A DNA stretch of 64,000 nucleotides from Closterium sp. NIES-65 (Eukaryota; Streptophyta; Zygnematophyceae; Desmidiales; Closteriaceae). This document shows, piece by piece, positions 62,133 to 64,000 of the stretch. The position numbers were made by a program, and so were the translations under genes. The stretch lies in contig CANXME010002068.1 in assembly GCA_948144175.1 (NCBI GenBank), positions 5,475,001 through 5,539,000 on the forward strand. The letters run 5' to 3'. Position 1 is the stretch's first letter; each line of letters opens with the position of its first letter. The notes below the pieces were generated by a model. The model made no database searches. It saw only the letters and a list, made by a program, of their open reading frames with translations, and was not told where the DNA came from.

Positions 62133-64000
62133 TCAAGAAGTGAGCAAGTGAGGCAAGAGAGGCACAAGACCCAGCTGTGTGCAGCAGCGCTGATGATCAC
62201 AAGGCGCAAGTGCCTTGGTGAAGACATCAGCAGTGTTGGCCTCAGAGGCCACGTACGCAAGTCGCAACTGTCCACGCTGCTGTAGCTCACGAGCAAGAAA
62301 GTAGCGGAGAGCAATGTGCTTCGTTCTGTGCTCCAGACGCTGCTCTCAACACAAGGCCAGCATGGCCTTGTTGTCTACGTACAGGACTGGAGGAGAACAA
62401 GGCGGCTCTCCTAGGTCGGTCAGCAGGTAGGTGAGCCAGCGAAGCTCCTGGGCCGCCATAGCCCCGACGTAGATCTCAGCCTCACAACTAGAGCCGAGAA
62501 CAGAAGACGAGCGGGTAGCACGCCACGAAACAGAGCCGGAACCAAGGCTGAAGGTGTAACCCTGTGACGACCGCTGCGTAGCCTGGTCGTCAGCCCAAGA
62601 AGCGTCTGCGTGCCCAGTGAGGACCACTGAACTCTGCCCTCCAAGCACAAGCCCCATGCCCGACGTACTGCACAAGTAGCGCAACACCCTCTTCGCTGCA
62701 GCCACGTGCTCTGGTTTGTGTCTTCCAGGAGCAACATAGCGTGCCAAGATGCTAAGAAGGTATGCAAGGTCAGGTCGTATGCAGGTCATCAGGTACACGA
62801 GGCAGCCAACAAGCTCTGCAAATAGGCCACTCGACTCTACGGACTCATCCGAAGGCAGAGCTGAGAGCGAGTGGCGAGTAGGCAGAGGAGTGGCCTGAGG
62901 CGAGGAGTACGTGAAGCCGAAGCGCTGAAGGACCTGCTGCACCATGTGTGACTGAGTCAGGGTAATGGTGCGGCGTGCTCTGTCCCGGGTGATCTGCAGG
63001 CCAAGGTAGCTGCGCAGTTCACCCAGGTCTGTGCACATGTGTCTCTTCTGCAGCTCGGACTTCACGTGGGCGAGTCCAGCAGTGTCAGCTGTGGCAAAGA
63101 CCAAGTCGTTGACGTACACGAGGATGTAGAACGGCGGCAAAGAAGTGTCGGTGCGTAGAAACAGCGATGCGTCGGCAGTAGAGGGAGCAAACCCAAGAGC
63201 CGCAAGTGTAGTCCTCAGTGTGTCGTGCCACTCACGCGGTGCCTGGCGGAGACCGTAGACTGGCCGCCGGAGGCTCCACTGGGTGCCAGGAGGAAAAGAC
63301 CCAGTGAAGCCAGGTGGGCGACGCAGCCAGATCTCCTCGTGCAGGCCGCCCTACAAGAAAGCAGTGCTGAAGTCAATAGAGTGCAGCTCGTAGTCACGGT
63401 GAGCAGCTATGTGCAGCAGTACCCGAAGAGTGGTCATCTTCAGGGTGGGAGAGAAGGTCTGAAAGTAGTCAACTCCCTGCCGCTGACTGAAGCCACGAGC
63501 CACGTAACGCGCCTTGAAGACAGGCGGAGAACCCGGCGGCCGCTTCACCCTGAAAATCCACATGCCACTGACGATGTTCGCCCCAGGCGGGGGAACCTCG
63601 TCAACGTAGGTGCCTGTTGACTTCCAGGAAGCCATCTCTGCGTCCATAGCTGCCTACCACTAAGAGGAGTAGGGACCCTCTATCGCCTCCGCGTAAGAGC
63701 GCGGAGTCGGGATGTCTAGTGCATCTGGGTCTCCCTTAGGGGTAAGCAGTACAGACGCGAGATGAGGTGAAGCGGCGGCCAGACACTGGAACTCCTCCTG
63801 CCTGTCCTCAAGGACGTCCGTGCCAAGGGCACACTCACCCCTGACGGACGGAGGACAGGCAGACTCAGACTCAGCGAGGAGACTAGCAGCGTAGTCTAGA
63901 CGACAGCGCGCAGCAAAGTCGACGAGCTCAGTAACAAGGGCAGACGCAGCAGAAGACTCGAAAGAAGGGTCAGTGACGGCAGTAGCAAGGAGACGCGTGA
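62133..64000 (-). pseudogene. Copia-E reverse transcriptase and RNase H
   Basis: The coding stretch ends at a natural TGA (about 62133). RNase H has HADASWADDQATQRS and SCEAEIYVGAMAAQE, with an extra TGA near 62345. RT has PVYGLRQAPREWHDTL-type sequence and YVND (63105-63116) in place of YVDD. TAG codons near 63352 (FL-stop-GGLHEEIW) and 63649 (QW-stop-AAMD) coincide with those of Copia-C. It continues beyond the window. Confidence 0.9.

Larger units (their letters stand above)
61784..64000 (-). mobile_element. Copia-E: 3' part of a Ty1/copia element
   Basis: The 3' LTR (61784-61915) is followed by the complement of the GGGGGTG purine tract and by RNase H and RT on the minus strand, and the element runs off the window. 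The probable TSD base set is GGTTT at 61779-61783; its partner is outside the window. It is very close to Copia-C in sequence. Confidence 0.92.

Overview
The window is nuclear DNA of a green-lineage eukaryote. I read it as a streptophyte alga or an early-diverging plant, possibly a desmid; that placement is inference. It rests on a spliced family GH9 endoglucanase with a C-terminal CBM49-like domain, a spliced Notchless (NLE1/Rsa4) gene, GC-rich exons, short pyrimidine-rich introns, and plant-type Ty1/copia and chromodomain Ty3/gypsy retrotransposons. Only two genes look like functional host genes. Both are on the plus strand in the centre: the GH9 gene (10 exons, 22708-27627, 691 aa) and the NLE1 gene (12 exons, 28397-37428, 481 aa). 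Both join in frame across GT-AG introns.

Left side (1-22.7 kb). The 3' half of a copia element (Copia-A) has a solo LTR inside its RNase H and a minus-strand non-autonomous LTR element inside its 3' LTR. Next come a GTCGAC-rich repeat tract and a tandem duplication of a degenerate copia gag-protease unit. A cluster of TIR elements with TWA target duplications (PIF/Harbinger-like MITEs) follows. A complete but mutated copia element (Copia-B, 10248-17012, TSD GGACG) is inserted in the tip of one of them. A large palindrome and a diverged sibling lie upstream of GH9.

Right side (37.8-64 kb). This is a nest at least three levels deep. A plus-strand gypsy element (Gypsy-C) was split by Copia-C (38081-52042, TSD GCTTC), by a collapsed copia (Copia-D, TSD TCGGG), by chromovirus Gypsy-B (55595-61625, TSD CACAG) and by Copia-E (61784 to beyond the window). 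Copia-C itself carries a 348-bp TRIM (TSD CCGAT), chromovirus Gypsy-A (38840-45016) and a solo LTR of the Gypsy-A family (TSD CTAGT).

The most unusual object is the TRIM. Its two LTRs are identical over 139 bp. A tRNA-Glu-like RNA polymerase III promoter (A box at the end of the LTR, B box just after the primer-binding site) spans its 5' LTR/PBS junction. Other notable signals are repeated duplications of exon edges, splice sites included, through the NLE1 introns; an intronic hAT-like MITE with a perfect 8-bp TSD; defects shared between Copia-C and Copia-E; and in-frame stops that often look like CAG to TAG changes, as expected from decay of CHG-methylated DNA. Element names are labels made for this annotation.
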